DNA of 64,000 nt, from NCBI GenBank assembly GCA_027533185.1, contig JAPZTS010000008.1, positions 123,475-187,474 on the forward strand, written 5' to 3'. Shown here piece by piece: positions 35,413 to 44,330 of the stretch. The DNA is from Leptospira sp. (GTDB lineage Bacteria; Spirochaetota; Leptospiria; Leptospirales; Leptospiraceae). The translations under genes and the position numbers were made by a program. The notes beneath the pieces are model-generated. The model saw nothing but the letters and a program-made list of their open reading frames with translations, did no database searches and had not been told where the DNA came from. Positions within the stretch are counted from its first letter, which is position 1, and each line of letters begins with the position of its first letter.

Positions 35413-35898
35413 ATGTCAAATACGATTACAAAAGGAAAGGTTGTAGGGTTTGCCTACCACCTAAAGAACTCCCAAGGGGAAACCTTGGACAAATCAGACG
35501 AGCCGTTATTATACCTACATGGATGGCAAAATATCATTCCCGGACTAGAAAAAGAACTCGAAGGTCTAGTTGATGGTGACTCGAAAGATGTGACTGTTCC
35601 TCCAGAAGATGGATACGGAACATACAATGAAACTCTTGTTTTCCAAGTTCCAAAATCAGAACTTCCAGCGGAAGCTGACCTCCAAGTTGGGATGGAATTC
35701 CAAACCGACACACCAGATGGTAGAATGGTTCTATATTTACAAGAGATTCGTGAGAGTGATGTAATCCTCAACGGCAATCACCCGTTAGCGGGAGAAACTT
35801 TACATTTTTCTGTAACTATAAAATCGATTCGAGAAGCCACAAAGGAAGAGATGCAGCACGGTCATGTCCACGGTCCAGGTGGCCACCACCACCATTAA
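35413..35898 (+). CDS. slyD: SlyD-type FKBP peptidyl-prolyl isomerase
   Basis: 161 residues. FKBP core split by an insert-in-flap domain: GFAYHLKNSQGETLDKSDEPLLYLHG, IIPGLEKELEG, PEDGYG, NHPLAGETLHF. The C-terminal tail HGHVHGPGGHHHH is a metal-binding His cluster, as in SlyD of enterobacteria, where it binds nickel and other divalent metals. Cytoplasmic folding helper. The nearest genes are unrelated. Good start at ATG 35413. Confidence 0.93.
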   Translation: MSNTITKGKVVGFAYHLKNSQGETLDKSDEPLLYLHGWQNIIPGLEKELEGLVDGDSKDVTVPPEDGYGTYNETLVFQVPKSELPAEADLQVGMEFQTDTPDGRMVLYLQEIRESDVILNGNHPLAGETLHFSVTIKSIREATKEEMQHGHVHGPGGHHHH

Positions 35899-36002
35899 TT
35901 CTTTCTAAATTTTCGATTTATTTACAAAAGAATCTTCTTTCAGGTTGCTTTTTACAGAATCAGGATTTAACCTGACAGGAGATTCAGAGTATTGTTGATT
36001 TT

Positions 36003-36155
36003 TTAACCGCCGAAGTAGTCCTTTCTAGCTTGCACGCCGATAGCTTTCCCAAGTCTTTCCCTGCATTTTCCTGGAGTTCTTACCATTAGGTCCCAACCGG
36101 GATAGTCGTTTATAAATCGAGAAAATTCCAGAGTCAAAATTAAATTTGAGGACAC
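36003..36155 (-). CDS. possible 50-residue protein antisense to the RRM 5' UTR
   Basis: A minus-strand frame from GTG 36155 to TAA 36003 reads ...FSRFINDYPGWDLMVRTPGK then CRERLGKAIGVQARKDYFGG. The composition looks protein-like and the region is GC-richer than nearby spacers. No obvious ribosome binding site. It could equally be the sequence of a structured 5' leader of the RRM gene. Not recognised. Confidence 0.3.
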   Translation of the reverse strand: MSSNLILTLEFSRFINDYPGWDLMVRTPGKCRERLGKAIGVQARKDYFGG

Positions 36156-36158
36156 AAT

Positions 36159-36422
36159 ATGTCAGTTAACATTTACGTTGGCAACCTTTCTTACGATATG
36201 ACTGAAGGAAAGCTCAATGAGCTTTTTTCCGCACACGGTCAAGTTACTTCTGCAAAGATCATCACAGACCAGTATTCTGGTCGTTCTAAAGGTTTCGGTT
36301 TTATCGAAATGAAAGATGGAAACGAAGCAGACAACGCAATTAAAGAACTCAACGGAAAAAACATCTTAAACCGTGAGATGAAAGTAAACGTTGCAAAACC
36401 AAAGACAAACAACTGGAGATAA
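36159..36422 (+). CDS. RRM-domain RNA-binding protein
   Basis: 87 residues, a single RRM with RNP2 (IYVGNL, residues 5-10) and RNP1 (KGFGFIEM, residues 44-51). Bacterial single-RRM proteins bind single-stranded RNA and are often cold-induced. The 260-bp upstream spacer, which holds a small TCCC-AACC-GGGA hairpin near 36100, could be a long regulatory leader. RBS GAGGA lies 8 bases before ATG. A strong terminator follows. Confidence 0.92.
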   Translation: MSVNIYVGNLSYDMTEGKLNELFSAHGQVTSAKIITDQYSGRSKGFGFIEMKDGNEADNAIKELNGKNILNREMKVNVAKPKTNNWR

Positions 36423-36436
36423 TCTAGTAGTTTTAC

Positions 36437-36475
36437 ATCCGTCGCTTAATACAAATTAAGTGACGGATTTTTTTT
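36437..36475 (+). terminator. rho-independent terminator of the RRM gene
   Basis: ATCCGTCGCTTAAT (36437-36450) pairs with ATTAAGTGACGGAT (36455-36468) with one G-U pair and a 4-base loop, followed by eight Ts. It abuts the 3' end of the convergent kinase gene. Confidence 0.93.
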
Positions 36476-36878
36476 ATAATTCCAGCTTAAATTTCAACTT
36501 CATTTTTTCTATCTGTTCTTCTGGAATTTGATGCATATTTTTTCCTCGATGCCGATTTTCTACAGTAACTACAAAATATAAATATCCAAATTCTTTCGCC
36601 ATATCTTCGTAAGGTTTCATTTCCCAATCCAAGGTAAATGTATGGTGAACAATTACGAGGGGAGTTTTTTTCTCTAAAGCTTGTTTCGTTTGATCTTCAC
36701 ATTCTTTATAAGCCAAATGATTTTTTGTATAATCAAAGTTGTAATCACCCGATTCATTTTCGAAATAGGAATCGACGGAAAAGATGGAAGCATTTGCCAA
36801 TCTCGACAAAACTTTAGCGAGAGTAGTTTTTCCTGCACCTGGCAATCCGCGTAATATCAATAGGGAAGGCTGTACCAT
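36474..36878 (-). CDS. small P-loop kinase/ATPase
   Basis: 134 residues. Walker A GLPGAGKTT at about 11-19, an Asp after the second strand (FSVDSYF), and VIVHHTFTLDWEMKPYEDMAKEFGYLYFVV. The layout matches AAA_33/polynucleotide-kinase-like small kinases (zeta-toxin superfamily), and the tail ELKFKLEL closes the fold. Substrate unknown. No antitoxin neighbour, so a toxin role is not indicated. Confidence 0.8.
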   Translation of the reverse strand: MVQPSLLILRGLPGAGKTTLAKVLSRLANASIFSVDSYFENESGDYNFDYTKNHLAYKECEDQTKQALEKKTPLVIVHHTFTLDWEMKPYEDMAKEFGYLYFVVTVENRHRGKNMHQIPEEQIEKMKLKFKLEL

Positions 36879-36979
36879 AACTCGTTTGTAAATGAATTTT
36901 CAATTTAGAAAAGAAGAAAACGTTCGCAAAGAATGAGAACCGTATTAAAAAAGGGAATAATTCATTTAGGAGACTATCA

Positions 36980-37351
36980 ATGTCGTATCAACTACTTAAA
37001 CTTATCCATGTAACAGGAATCTTTCTACTTTTTCTTTCTTTGGGAGGCATCGCCCTCTTTACGATGAACGGAGGAACAAAATCTTCAAACAAATATCGGT
37101 TACTTGCAGCAATCACACATGGTTTAGGTCTTATTTTACTCATCCTTGCTGGTTTTTCCATGTTAAAGCACATCGATATTTCTCACTCTTCTCTGCCAGG
37201 TTGGGTAATTCTTAAGATTATCATTTGGCTTGCGTTTGGTGGACTACTTGCAGTTGTTTCCAAAAAACAGAATTTAGCAAAAATACTTTGGTTTGGTTTT
37301 CCTGTACTAGGAATCATCGCGGGTTACCTGGCTATTTTTAAGCCATTTTAA
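36980..37351 (+). CDS. four-helix membrane protein, conserved hypothetical
   Basis: 123 residues with four membrane helices (about 5-27, 42-62, 73-95, 100-120). The pattern [19 protein letters not shown] and the central [14 protein letters not shown] resemble small inner-membrane proteins sometimes found near respiratory genes, with His in helices 1 and 2 that could be haem ligands, but no family can be named. RBS AGGAG upstream. It ends 5 bp before the fumC start, so the two are likely co-transcribed. Confidence 0.75.
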   Translation: MSYQLLKLIHVTGIFLLFLSLGGIALFTMNGGTKSSNKYRLLAAITHGLGLILLILAGFSMLKHIDISHSSLPGWVILKIIIWLAFGGLLAVVSKKQNLAKILWFGFPVLGIIAGYLAIFKPF

Positions 37352-37356
37352 ACCTT

Positions 37357-38736
37357 GTGAAAACGAGAACCGAATCTGACTCGATGGGGGAGATGGAGGT
37401 GGAGGCTTCCCGTTACTGGGGAGCCCAAACAGAAAGATCATTACATTTTTTTAATATTGGAAAGGAGACTTTTCCTAAAGAACTTATCCAAGCTCTCGCC
37501 TTGGTAAAAAAATCTGCGGCAATTGCCAATGCTGAATTAGGTCTTTTATCTCAGGAAAAAAAAGAATGGATTGTGACCGCAGCAAACGAAGTCCTTGATG
37601 GGAAACTTCTCGATCACTTCCCTCTTTCTGTCTGGCAGACAGGATCAGGTACTCAGACCAATATGAATACAAATGAAGTCATTGCAAATCGAGCAATCGA
37701 ACTTGCAGGCGGTGTACTTGGTTCCAAAAGCCCCATTCATCCCAATGATGATGTGAATATGGGACAAAGCTCAAACGATGTCTTTCCGACAGCGATGCAT
37801 ATTTCTGCGACGATTCAAATTAAGAAAGAATTGATACCAGCTCTTCAATTGTTATGGGAATCGTTGACTGAAAAAAGTAAAGAGTTTCAAGATATATTAA
37901 AAATTGGGAGAACTCATTTACAAGATGCAACTCCGATAACCCTCGGGCAAGAATTCTCAGGTTACGCCGAACAAATTCGTTATGGTATTCTTCGTTTAGA
38001 AAATTCTTTGCCAGCAATCGAACGTTTGGCGATTGGAGGTACAGCCGTTGGAACAGGAATCAACACCCATCCCAATTTTGGACACACTGTGACAGAGATT
38101 GTTTCTCGACTTACAGGTATTCTTTTTACATCTGCTGCTAATAAATTTGAAGCTTTGGCTTCAAATGATTCCATTGTGGAAGTCAGCGGTGCACTTAAGA
38201 CTATTGCAACTTCACTCATGAAGATCGCAAATGATATTCGTTGGTTGTCTTCTGGCCCAAGATCGGGGATTGGTGAGATATCCATTCCTGAAAATGAACC
38301 AGGATCCTCCATAATGCCAGGAAAAGTAAATCCAACACAATCAGAGGCATTGACTATGATTTGCGCTCAAGTCATGGGAAATGATGTTGCCATAGGAATA
38401 GGTGGAGCATCTGGGAACTTTGAATTGAATGTATATAAACCGCTCCTTGTTTACAATCTGTTACAGTCCATACAATTATTAACGGATGGTATCAATTCTT
38501 TCACAAAACATTGCGTTGTTGGTATACAGCCAAATTTGGAAATTTTAAGCAAACATTTGAAAAATTCTTTGATGCTTGTGACAGCACTCAATCCGCATAT
38601 CGGATACGACAAGTCCGCAAAAATCGCAAAACTTGCGTACCATGAAAACTTAACTCTGAAAGAAGCAGGCATCCAATTAGGGTTCCTGACCTCAGAGGAA
38701 TATGATCTCTGGGTGGATCCAAAGAAGATGATATAG
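37357..38736 (+). CDS. fumC: fumarate hydratase class II
   Basis: 459 residues from GTG 37357; this start reproduces the family N-terminus (TESDSMGEM...YWGAQTERS). All superfamily signatures are present: [34 protein letters not shown], and the catalytic loop [13 protein letters not shown]. It interconverts fumarate and malate without an Fe-S cluster. The genome also has a class I, Fe-S fumarase (56667-58280), so the pair may be used under different oxygen or iron conditions. Confidence 0.96.
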   Translation: MKTRTESDSMGEMEVEASRYWGAQTERSLHFFNIGKETFPKELIQALALVKKSAAIANAELGLLSQEKKEWIVTAANEVLDGKLLDHFPLSVWQTGSGTQTNMNTNEVIANRAIELAGGVLGSKSPIHPNDDVNMGQSSNDVFPTAMHISATIQIKKELIPALQLLWESLTEKSKEFQDILKIGRTHLQDATPITLGQEFSGYAEQIRYGILRLENSLPAIERLAIGGTAVGTGINTHPNFGHTVTEIVSRLTGILFTSAANKFEALASNDSIVEVSGALKTIATSLMKIANDIRWLSSGPRSGIGEISIPENEPGSSIMPGKVNPTQSEALTMICAQVMGNDVAIGIGGASGNFELNVYKPLLVYNLLQSIQLLTDGINSFTKHCVVGIQPNLEILSKHLKNSLMLVTALNPHIGYDKSAKIAKLAYHENLTLKEAGIQLGFLTSEEYDLWVDPKKMI

Positions 38737-38917
38737 CTTGAAAAGCCGACTCTATCGCCCTGTCAGAGTTGCATTTAGAGACATAATTTCCTTACAAATA
38801 TAGAGAAGCAGATATCTTCTGAGTTCACTATAAAAGATTTTTTATCTGTTATAAAGAATTTTTGATGACCATAATTTGAATGTCTCCAAAATATGGGATT
38901 AAGGAAGTTATGATTGT

Positions 38918-39895
38918 ATGCCACGGAATATAGCTCGCGGATTTATTGAAGCCATTGGCAAAACCCCCTTGATTCGAATCTCTTCTCTTAGTGACGAAAC
39001 TGGTTGTGAAATCCTAGGAAAGGCAGAATTTCTCAACCCTGGTGGCTCTGTCAAGGATCGTGCGGCACTCTACATCATTGAGGAAGCTGAGCGAACAGGA
39101 AAACTCAAACCCGGTGGAACTGTGGTCGAAGGGACTGCTGGAAACACGGGCATAGGGATCACTCATATTTGCAACGCCAAAGGCTACAAAACCATCATCA
39201 TCATTCCTGAAACCCAATCGAAAGAAAAAATTGAAACCTTACAGACATTAGGTGCTGAAGTACGACTTGTCCCAGCTGTGCCATATGCCAATGAAAATAA
39301 CTATGTCCGAGTAGCTGAAAGAGTAGCACAAGTTACTCCAAATGCAATTTGGGCAAACCAATTTGACAACCTTGCAAACAAACAAGCACATTATGAAACA
39401 ACAGGGCCTGAAATTTGGGAAGATACGAATGGTAAAATCGATGTCTGGGTCACTTCACTCGGAACAGGCGGAACCTATTCAGGCACTGCCGCCTATCTCA
39501 AAGAAAAAAATTCAAAAATCAAATGTATTACTGCGGATCCAATGGGCTCTGGCATCTATTCCTTTGTTAAGACTGGAAAAATTCAGATAGAGGGTTCTTC
39601 CATAACAGAAGGAATCGGACAAGGTCGTATCACAAAAAATATGGAAGGAATGTTAGTTGATGATGCGATTCAAATTGATGATAAAGAATGTATCCGAATT
39701 TTGTACCACATTCTTCAGAAAGACGGTTTGTTTATGGGTGGATCCGTAGGGATCAATGTAGCAGCGGCATACTCACTCGCAAAAAGATTAGGACCAGGTC
39801 ATACAATTGTTACAGTTTTATGCGATAGTGGCGCAAGATACCAATCAAAAATCTATAATCACGAGTTTTTAAAATCGAAAGGATTACTTCTATGA
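38918..39895 (+). CDS. cysK: cysteine synthase (O-acetylserine sulfhydrylase)
   Basis: 325 residues. PLP-binding Lys46 in GGSVKDRA, the substrate loop EGTAGNTGIG (71-80), and the phosphate-binding GTGGTYSG. The family member resembles the CysK/CysM group found in many spirochaetes. It makes L-cysteine from O-acetylserine and sulfide. O-acetylserine would come from the serine acetyltransferase at 43448. The stop overlaps the next gene, an EAL-like protein, by four bases, an unusual partner for a biosynthetic enzyme. Confidence 0.93.
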   Translation: MPRNIARGFIEAIGKTPLIRISSLSDETGCEILGKAEFLNPGGSVKDRAALYIIEEAERTGKLKPGGTVVEGTAGNTGIGITHICNAKGYKTIIIIPETQSKEKIETLQTLGAEVRLVPAVPYANENNYVRVAERVAQVTPNAIWANQFDNLANKQAHYETTGPEIWEDTNGKIDVWVTSLGTGGTYSGTAAYLKEKNSKIKCITADPMGSGIYSFVKTGKIQIEGSSITEGIGQGRITKNMEGMLVDDAIQIDDKECIRILYHILQKDGLFMGGSVGINVAAAYSLAKRLGPGHTIVTVLCDSGARYQSKIYNHEFLKSKGLLL

Positions 39896-41130
39896 CAGAT
39901 ACATTCACCGTCACCGAAAAAATTCGAGTGAGTTCTAAAAACAATCGATTTGAAAACTCAAATCCAGAAGAGAAACAAAACTTTTCCACTTATCACCCAT
40001 TAGAAGGTTTTCCAATTTTCTCTCTCGAAGACCGATCCATATTTGGTTTTGAATTCCATGGGAGTGATTTTTTAACGCAAACAAAAATTAGCGATCTAAA
40101 CCTATCGGAAAAGATTAGATCTGTAAAAACTGGAAATGAAAATCGGCAAAATCATGTATTTTTCACTTTAAAATTTGAAGATTTGATCCTTGATTTTAAC
40201 TCATCGAGTGGACTCAATTCACCAATTCGAAATCAGATCTTGAACTGGGGTCTAAAACCAACTGACACTTTTTTACAAATCAATTGCCCTTCCTTAGATG
40301 AAAATTTCCATTCTTTTGCCACTGCCGTTGACTTTTTAAAAGAACTTGGTTTTAAAATCGTGATGAAAGGTTTTGGAAAAGAATCAGCAAGTTTAGAATT
40401 ATTAGGTGCTCTCAAACCAGATATAATAAAAATAGATCTGAGTGAAATATTAGATGAAAATTCTTCTGATATAAAAACGATTCTTGCCTACCTCAAAGAT
40501 TTTTCACATAGCAACGGTTCCTCTCTATTTTTTTCCGGAATCTATTCTGATAATAGCTTACGTCTTGCCATAGATTTTGGATCTCTCTTCTTACAAGGAA
40601 GTTTGTTTGGTGGTCAAATTTCATTTCAATCTGCATCTTACTTGGATGTTTTTACCTTTGGAGAAAAAATCGATACCTATCATAAGGATAAACGTAAATG
40701 GATTTCCAAAGAAATCCAATTCGAGTCCGAATTGATAAAGAAATTAGATGAGCTTCATTTAACTACGAAAGATTTAGGTGATCGAATCATTTTGGATGGT
40801 CAAAGTATCTTCAAAATATCAAAAGTAATCCAAAGGATCTATCTTACTGATTGGGTGGGAACACAGGTTTCCGCATACTATGAAAGAGTTGGAGATTTTG
40901 AGTTCAAAGAAAACAAAACTTCTCTTGGCAAAAACTGGGCCTACCTACCCTTCTTTTACAAACATGTCAAAAAATCTTTTCGCGAACCAGAGAAATGGCA
41001 AATCAGCGATCCTTATTGGGACAGTGGCTTAAATCAATATGTAATCGTATTTTCCAAAATAGTTGGAGGAGAACATTCCATATTTTTAGATATAGTTTTA
41101 GACAGAAATCAATTGCTTCAGGGTCAATGA
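39892..41130 (+). CDS. degenerate EAL-domain protein translationally coupled to cysK
   Basis: 412 residues. Residues about 35-270 follow the EAL barrel (FPIFSLEDRSIFGFEF, KPDIIKIDLSEIL, LRLAIDFGSLFLQGSLFGG), but the ExL catalytic motif reads GFEFHG and other metal ligands are missing. It probably does not hydrolyse c-di-GMP and would bind it or act through protein contacts. The C-terminal ~130 residues (AYLPFFYKHVKK...YVIVFSKIV...IFLDIVLD) look like a Cache/PDC-type half-domain. No signal peptide or membrane helix. It overlaps cysK by four bases. Confidence 0.7.
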   Translation: MTDTFTVTEKIRVSSKNNRFENSNPEEKQNFSTYHPLEGFPIFSLEDRSIFGFEFHGSDFLTQTKISDLNLSEKIRSVKTGNENRQNHVFFTLKFEDLILDFNSSSGLNSPIRNQILNWGLKPTDTFLQINCPSLDENFHSFATAVDFLKELGFKIVMKGFGKESASLELLGALKPDIIKIDLSEILDENSSDIKTILAYLKDFSHSNGSSLFFSGIYSDNSLRLAIDFGSLFLQGSLFGGQISFQSASYLDVFTFGEKIDTYHKDKRKWISKEIQFESELIKKLDELHLTTKDLGDRIILDGQSIFKISKVIQRIYLTDWVGTQVSAYYERVGDFEFKENKTSLGKNWAYLPFFYKHVKKSFREPEKWQISDPYWDSGLNQYVIVFSKIVGGEHSIFLDIVLDRNQLLQGQ

Positions 41131-41182
41131 TATCTTGTATAAATGATTTTACTTTTTTCGGTCTTATAGTATAATTTTTTAA

Positions 41183-42079
41183 TTATTGCTTTGAATTTCT
41201 GCTCCAATAAAATGCGACGGTAGCACCAGATAACAAGTGCCAGATTCCCCACCATGCGCAAATTAAGGCCATCCCACCCATGCCATCGAAAAAATTAAAT
41301 ACGATAGCAAGGCCTAGACTTGAATTTTGAATTCCGGTCTCTATAGAAATTGTGCGCCGATCGGCTACTTTCAAATTAAATAATTTTGCAAAATAATAAC
41401 CAATAGCTAAGCCAAGTAGATTCATAATGAATACTAATCCAAAAAGTAAATGGATATAGCTTAGAAAATAATTCCAATTGCCAGCTAATGCGCCAAAAAT
41501 AAAAACAGCAAGCAATATCACTGAAATGATTTGAATAGGCTTTCTTATTCTAGCTGTGAATCGAGGAAAATAAAACTGTATCACCAATCCAAGAATTAAA
41601 GGAAAAAGCAACATTATGGTAATCGATAAAAACATTTCTTTCGAATCGACACTGATTTCCTTCAAAAATGTTGAAGTTTCAGGCAACAAATTTCCCCAAA
41701 AAAAGAATACGAGAGGTGTCAAAATAAATGCCAAACTAGAGGAAAAAGTGGTAAGGCTCACCGAAAGTGCCAAATTACCTTTGCCCAAATTGGTAAAAAA
41801 ATTTGACATATTTCCACCTGGACATGCCGCAACTAAGATCATTCCAATAGCTAGACCTGGATGAGGGTTGAATATAACAATAATTAGAAGTGTTGCTAAA
41901 GGTAATAAGATATATTGACTAACCAAACCTACAAAAGCAGATTTCGGATTACGCCACAGAAGCAAAAAATCATCTTTTTTTAAGTCTAAGGAGACTCCAA
42001 ACATAATGATACCGACTAAAAGATTAACAATTATTACAGAGTCTTTATTAAAGTTGAGCCGCACAGAGTTTATATCCAT
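41183..42079 (-). CDS. BASS-family (bile acid:Na+ symporter-like) transporter
   Basis: 298 residues with nine or ten membrane helices. Motifs of the SBF family are visible: GVSLDLKKDDF, CPGGNMSNFFTNLGKGN, and ISIETGIQNSSLGLAIV with the conserved EtGxQN. Family members carry organic anions or small acids with sodium. It starts one base after the stop of the TauD-like gene, so the two should be translated together, and the cargo may be that enzyme's substrate or product. Confidence 0.88.
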   Translation of the reverse strand: MDINSVRLNFNKDSVIIVNLLVGIIMFGVSLDLKKDDFLLLWRNPKSAFVGLVSQYILLPLATLLIIVIFNPHPGLAIGMILVAACPGGNMSNFFTNLGKGNLALSVSLTTFSSSLAFILTPLVFFFWGNLLPETSTFLKEISVDSKEMFLSITIMLLFPLILGLVIQFYFPRFTARIRKPIQIISVILLAVFIFGALAGNWNYFLSYIHLLFGLVFIMNLLGLAIGYYFAKLFNLKVADRRTISIETGIQNSSLGLAIVFNFFDGMGGMALICAWWGIWHLLSGATVAFYWSRNSKQ

Positions 42080-42080
42080 A

Positions 42081-43148
42081 TTATTCTGACCAACCTACTA
42101 AAATTTTCCTTTGACCAGTAAATGGCAACCTGCCATGAGAAACAGAGAAATTATCAATGATTAGCAGGTCTCCCTTATTCCAAGGATTTGCTACCATATG
42201 TTTCCAAAATAAATTACAAATTATTTTGATTTCTTCACTCGTGAATTCTTCTCCATTTCCATATGTTACATGAACATCGTAATTTTCTGGACCACTTAAT
42301 TCCTTAATGAATGTCAAAATGGATAATAATATTGCTACCCAAAGTGATCGAAATGTCCTTTGCCTTTTAAAAATATTCCATACTTCGATTACGGGTGATT
42401 CAAAATGAAATGTCTGAACATGGTTGTGCCATGAAATCGTTTTTGTACGTGGGTGTCGTCTGAATCCTGATTGGGAATTTGTTATTTCAAGAGAGTCCTT
42501 TCCATACCAATCTAATTTAAATCTATTCTTTTTTGAAATTTTGTTTACTTCCATTAGATTTGTTGTACCAAACATCTCATCCCACCTTTTGGTTTTCCAA
42601 AGTGAAAACCTAGATTTATTGGAAGGTCCATCATACTTTCTTCTATATCTGATACCATATTTTTCGATTTTTTTTATGATATCTGGATTTAACTCTTTAT
42701 AAATTAGCCTAAGATCCGTTAAAGGAGTTTCTCCCCCAAACTTTGAAACTTGTTCTGCAAAGAAAAATAGCAACTTCGGCGGATTATCTAAAAAACTCAT
42801 CTCCGCGTGTTGCATAATCGGATAATGAGGTGGGAGTTCACTCGCCGTAAAAACGTGTTGAACCACTTTATCTCTCGGAGAGGTTCCTAAGTAAAACTCA
42901 CCTAACTTTTCTTTTGTAGAATATAATACAGCCTGAAAGTCGACTGCATTTTCGAAAGGGAATCCACGAAGGAGAATAGCACCATAAGTTTCTAAATCAC
43001 GGTGCCATTCCCTTTGATTATCGTTTATCCAAGAAAGAATATCAGTTCTTCGAACCGAACTCGAAATTGGCTCATAGACAATAGGCAGATAGGAATCAGA
43101 TAAAAAAGTCTTTTTTATTACATGTTTCGATGTTCTCATATTTACCAT
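42081..43148 (-). CDS. TauD/TfdA-family Fe(II)/2-oxoglutarate dioxygenase
   Basis: 355 residues. The jelly-roll core has YGAILLRGFPF, the first two metal ligands in QHAEMS (His-x-Glu in place of the common Asp), and the distal His in NFSVSHGRLPFTGQRKI with the 2-oxoglutarate-binding Arg. TauD enzymes release sulfite from sulfonates, but the family has many other substrates (SyrP-like, TfdA). The sulfur neighbourhood and a linked transporter make sulfonate use a reasonable guess only. Confidence 0.8.
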   Translation of the reverse strand: MVNMRTSKHVIKKTFLSDSYLPIVYEPISSSVRRTDILSWINDNQREWHRDLETYGAILLRGFPFENAVDFQAVLYSTKEKLGEFYLGTSPRDKVVQHVFTASELPPHYPIMQHAEMSFLDNPPKLLFFFAEQVSKFGGETPLTDLRLIYKELNPDIIKKIEKYGIRYRRKYDGPSNKSRFSLWKTKRWDEMFGTTNLMEVNKISKKNRFKLDWYGKDSLEITNSQSGFRRHPRTKTISWHNHVQTFHFESPVIEVWNIFKRQRTFRSLWVAILLSILTFIKELSGPENYDVHVTYGNGEEFTSEEIKIICNLFWKHMVANPWNKGDLLIIDNFSVSHGRLPFTGQRKILVGWSE

Positions 43149-43447
43149 TTATAGATCAACTTTTTCCAAGCATTCTCAATTTCATCCAATTTTCTGCTAT
43201 ATTAAAATATATGTCCAATATATTACACAAAAAGCGAGAATTTCTCCTCAAACTATCCTATTTGTAACTTTTCTTTTTTGGAATAACTATAGATTTAATT
43301 TATATCACAAAACGAACGTTAATTTTCGTATTATCATAAATTGAACTTCATTATCTTACGCTAATTGTAGATTCCATTTTACAATTTTCGATATAAATCA
43401 ATTTGGAAATTTAGTTATATATATATGTATTTACCATAAATATTAGC
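43149..43447. other. AT-rich divergent promoter region
   Basis: About 300 bp, extremely AT-rich, between the TauD-like and cysE genes, with a TATATATATAT run near 43415. It must contain both promoters. No clear operator or riboswitch was recognised. Confidence 0.4.
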
Positions 43448-44329
43448 ATGGCTCTTACCATGGTACAAGATTCTTACCATATGTTATTGTCTAAAATTAT
43501 TAAAAACCAATCAAATGTTGGTTCGTTGATTGGTGGGAAAGTGACATCCACTCAATTTCTGGATGAATTATTTTCAATTTTATTTTCTGGCTATCTATCC
43601 GAGTCGCTACTTGTATCAGAAAATGATGTTAATGATCAACTTTTTATTTTCCTGACGAAATGGAAAAAGAAAATAGAACCTTTTCTATTTTATAATCTCG
43701 GGGAAACAAATACTTCCTTGGGAAACATTGACCAGTTAATTTTAGATTTTAGATATACACTTCCTGAAATATATGATTTTTTATGGGAGGATGCAAACGC
43801 AGCCTTTGAAGGCGATCCCGCTGCAGAAAGCATCAAAGAAGTTATCTTAGCTTATTCGGGCTTTTATGCAGTCGCAGTTCACAGGATCGCTCATTACTTT
43901 TTTAAGAAGCAAGTTCCAATTTTTCCGCGACTCCTTGCAAGTGTAGCCCATGCAAAAACTGGTATAGATATCCATCCTGGCGCCGAGATTGGTCGTGCAT
44001 TTTTTATGGACCATGGAACTGGTATTGTCATAGGAGAGACTACAAAAATTGCAAATAATGTTAAGCTTTATCAAGGTGTTACATTGGGTGCGATCTCCGT
44101 AGATAAAAACTTAGCGAAAGTGAAACGCCACCCCACAATCGAAGAAAGTGTCGTAATCTATGCTGGAGCGACTATATTAGGTGGAGAAACGACCATCGGG
44201 AAAAACTCTATTATCGGAGGGAATGCCTGGGTCACGCAGAGCATTCCTCCTTTTTCTATTGTCTATCAAAAATCCGAAGTTAGAGTTCGAAATTCTTTCG
44301 ATATCGAATCCATTGACTTTACTATTTAA
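43448..44329 (+). CDS. cysE: serine O-acetyltransferase
   Basis: 293 residues. N-terminal helical domain (about 1-165, with DPAAESIKEVILAYSGFYAVAVHRIAH), then a left-handed beta-helix of hexapeptide repeats: IHPGAEIGRAFFMDHGTGIVIGETTKI, VKLYQGVTLGA, ILGGETTIGKNSIIGGNAW. The layout is of the EpsC/CysE type. It makes O-acetylserine from serine and acetyl-CoA. Serine acetyltransferases are regular companions of Family 2A encapsulin genes, and here the gene ends face to face with the desulfurase cargo gene, 2 bp apart. Three ATGs at 43448, 43460 and 43481 compete as start. Confidence 0.93.
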   Translation: MALTMVQDSYHMLLSKIIKNQSNVGSLIGGKVTSTQFLDELFSILFSGYLSESLLVSENDVNDQLFIFLTKWKKKIEPFLFYNLGETNTSLGNIDQLILDFRYTLPEIYDFLWEDANAAFEGDPAAESIKEVILAYSGFYAVAVHRIAHYFFKKQVPIFPRLLASVAHAKTGIDIHPGAEIGRAFFMDHGTGIVIGETTKIANNVKLYQGVTLGAISVDKNLAKVKRHPTIEESVVIYAGATILGGETTIGKNSIIGGNAWVTQSIPPFSIVYQKSEVRVRNSFDIESIDFTI

Positions 44330-44330
44330 C

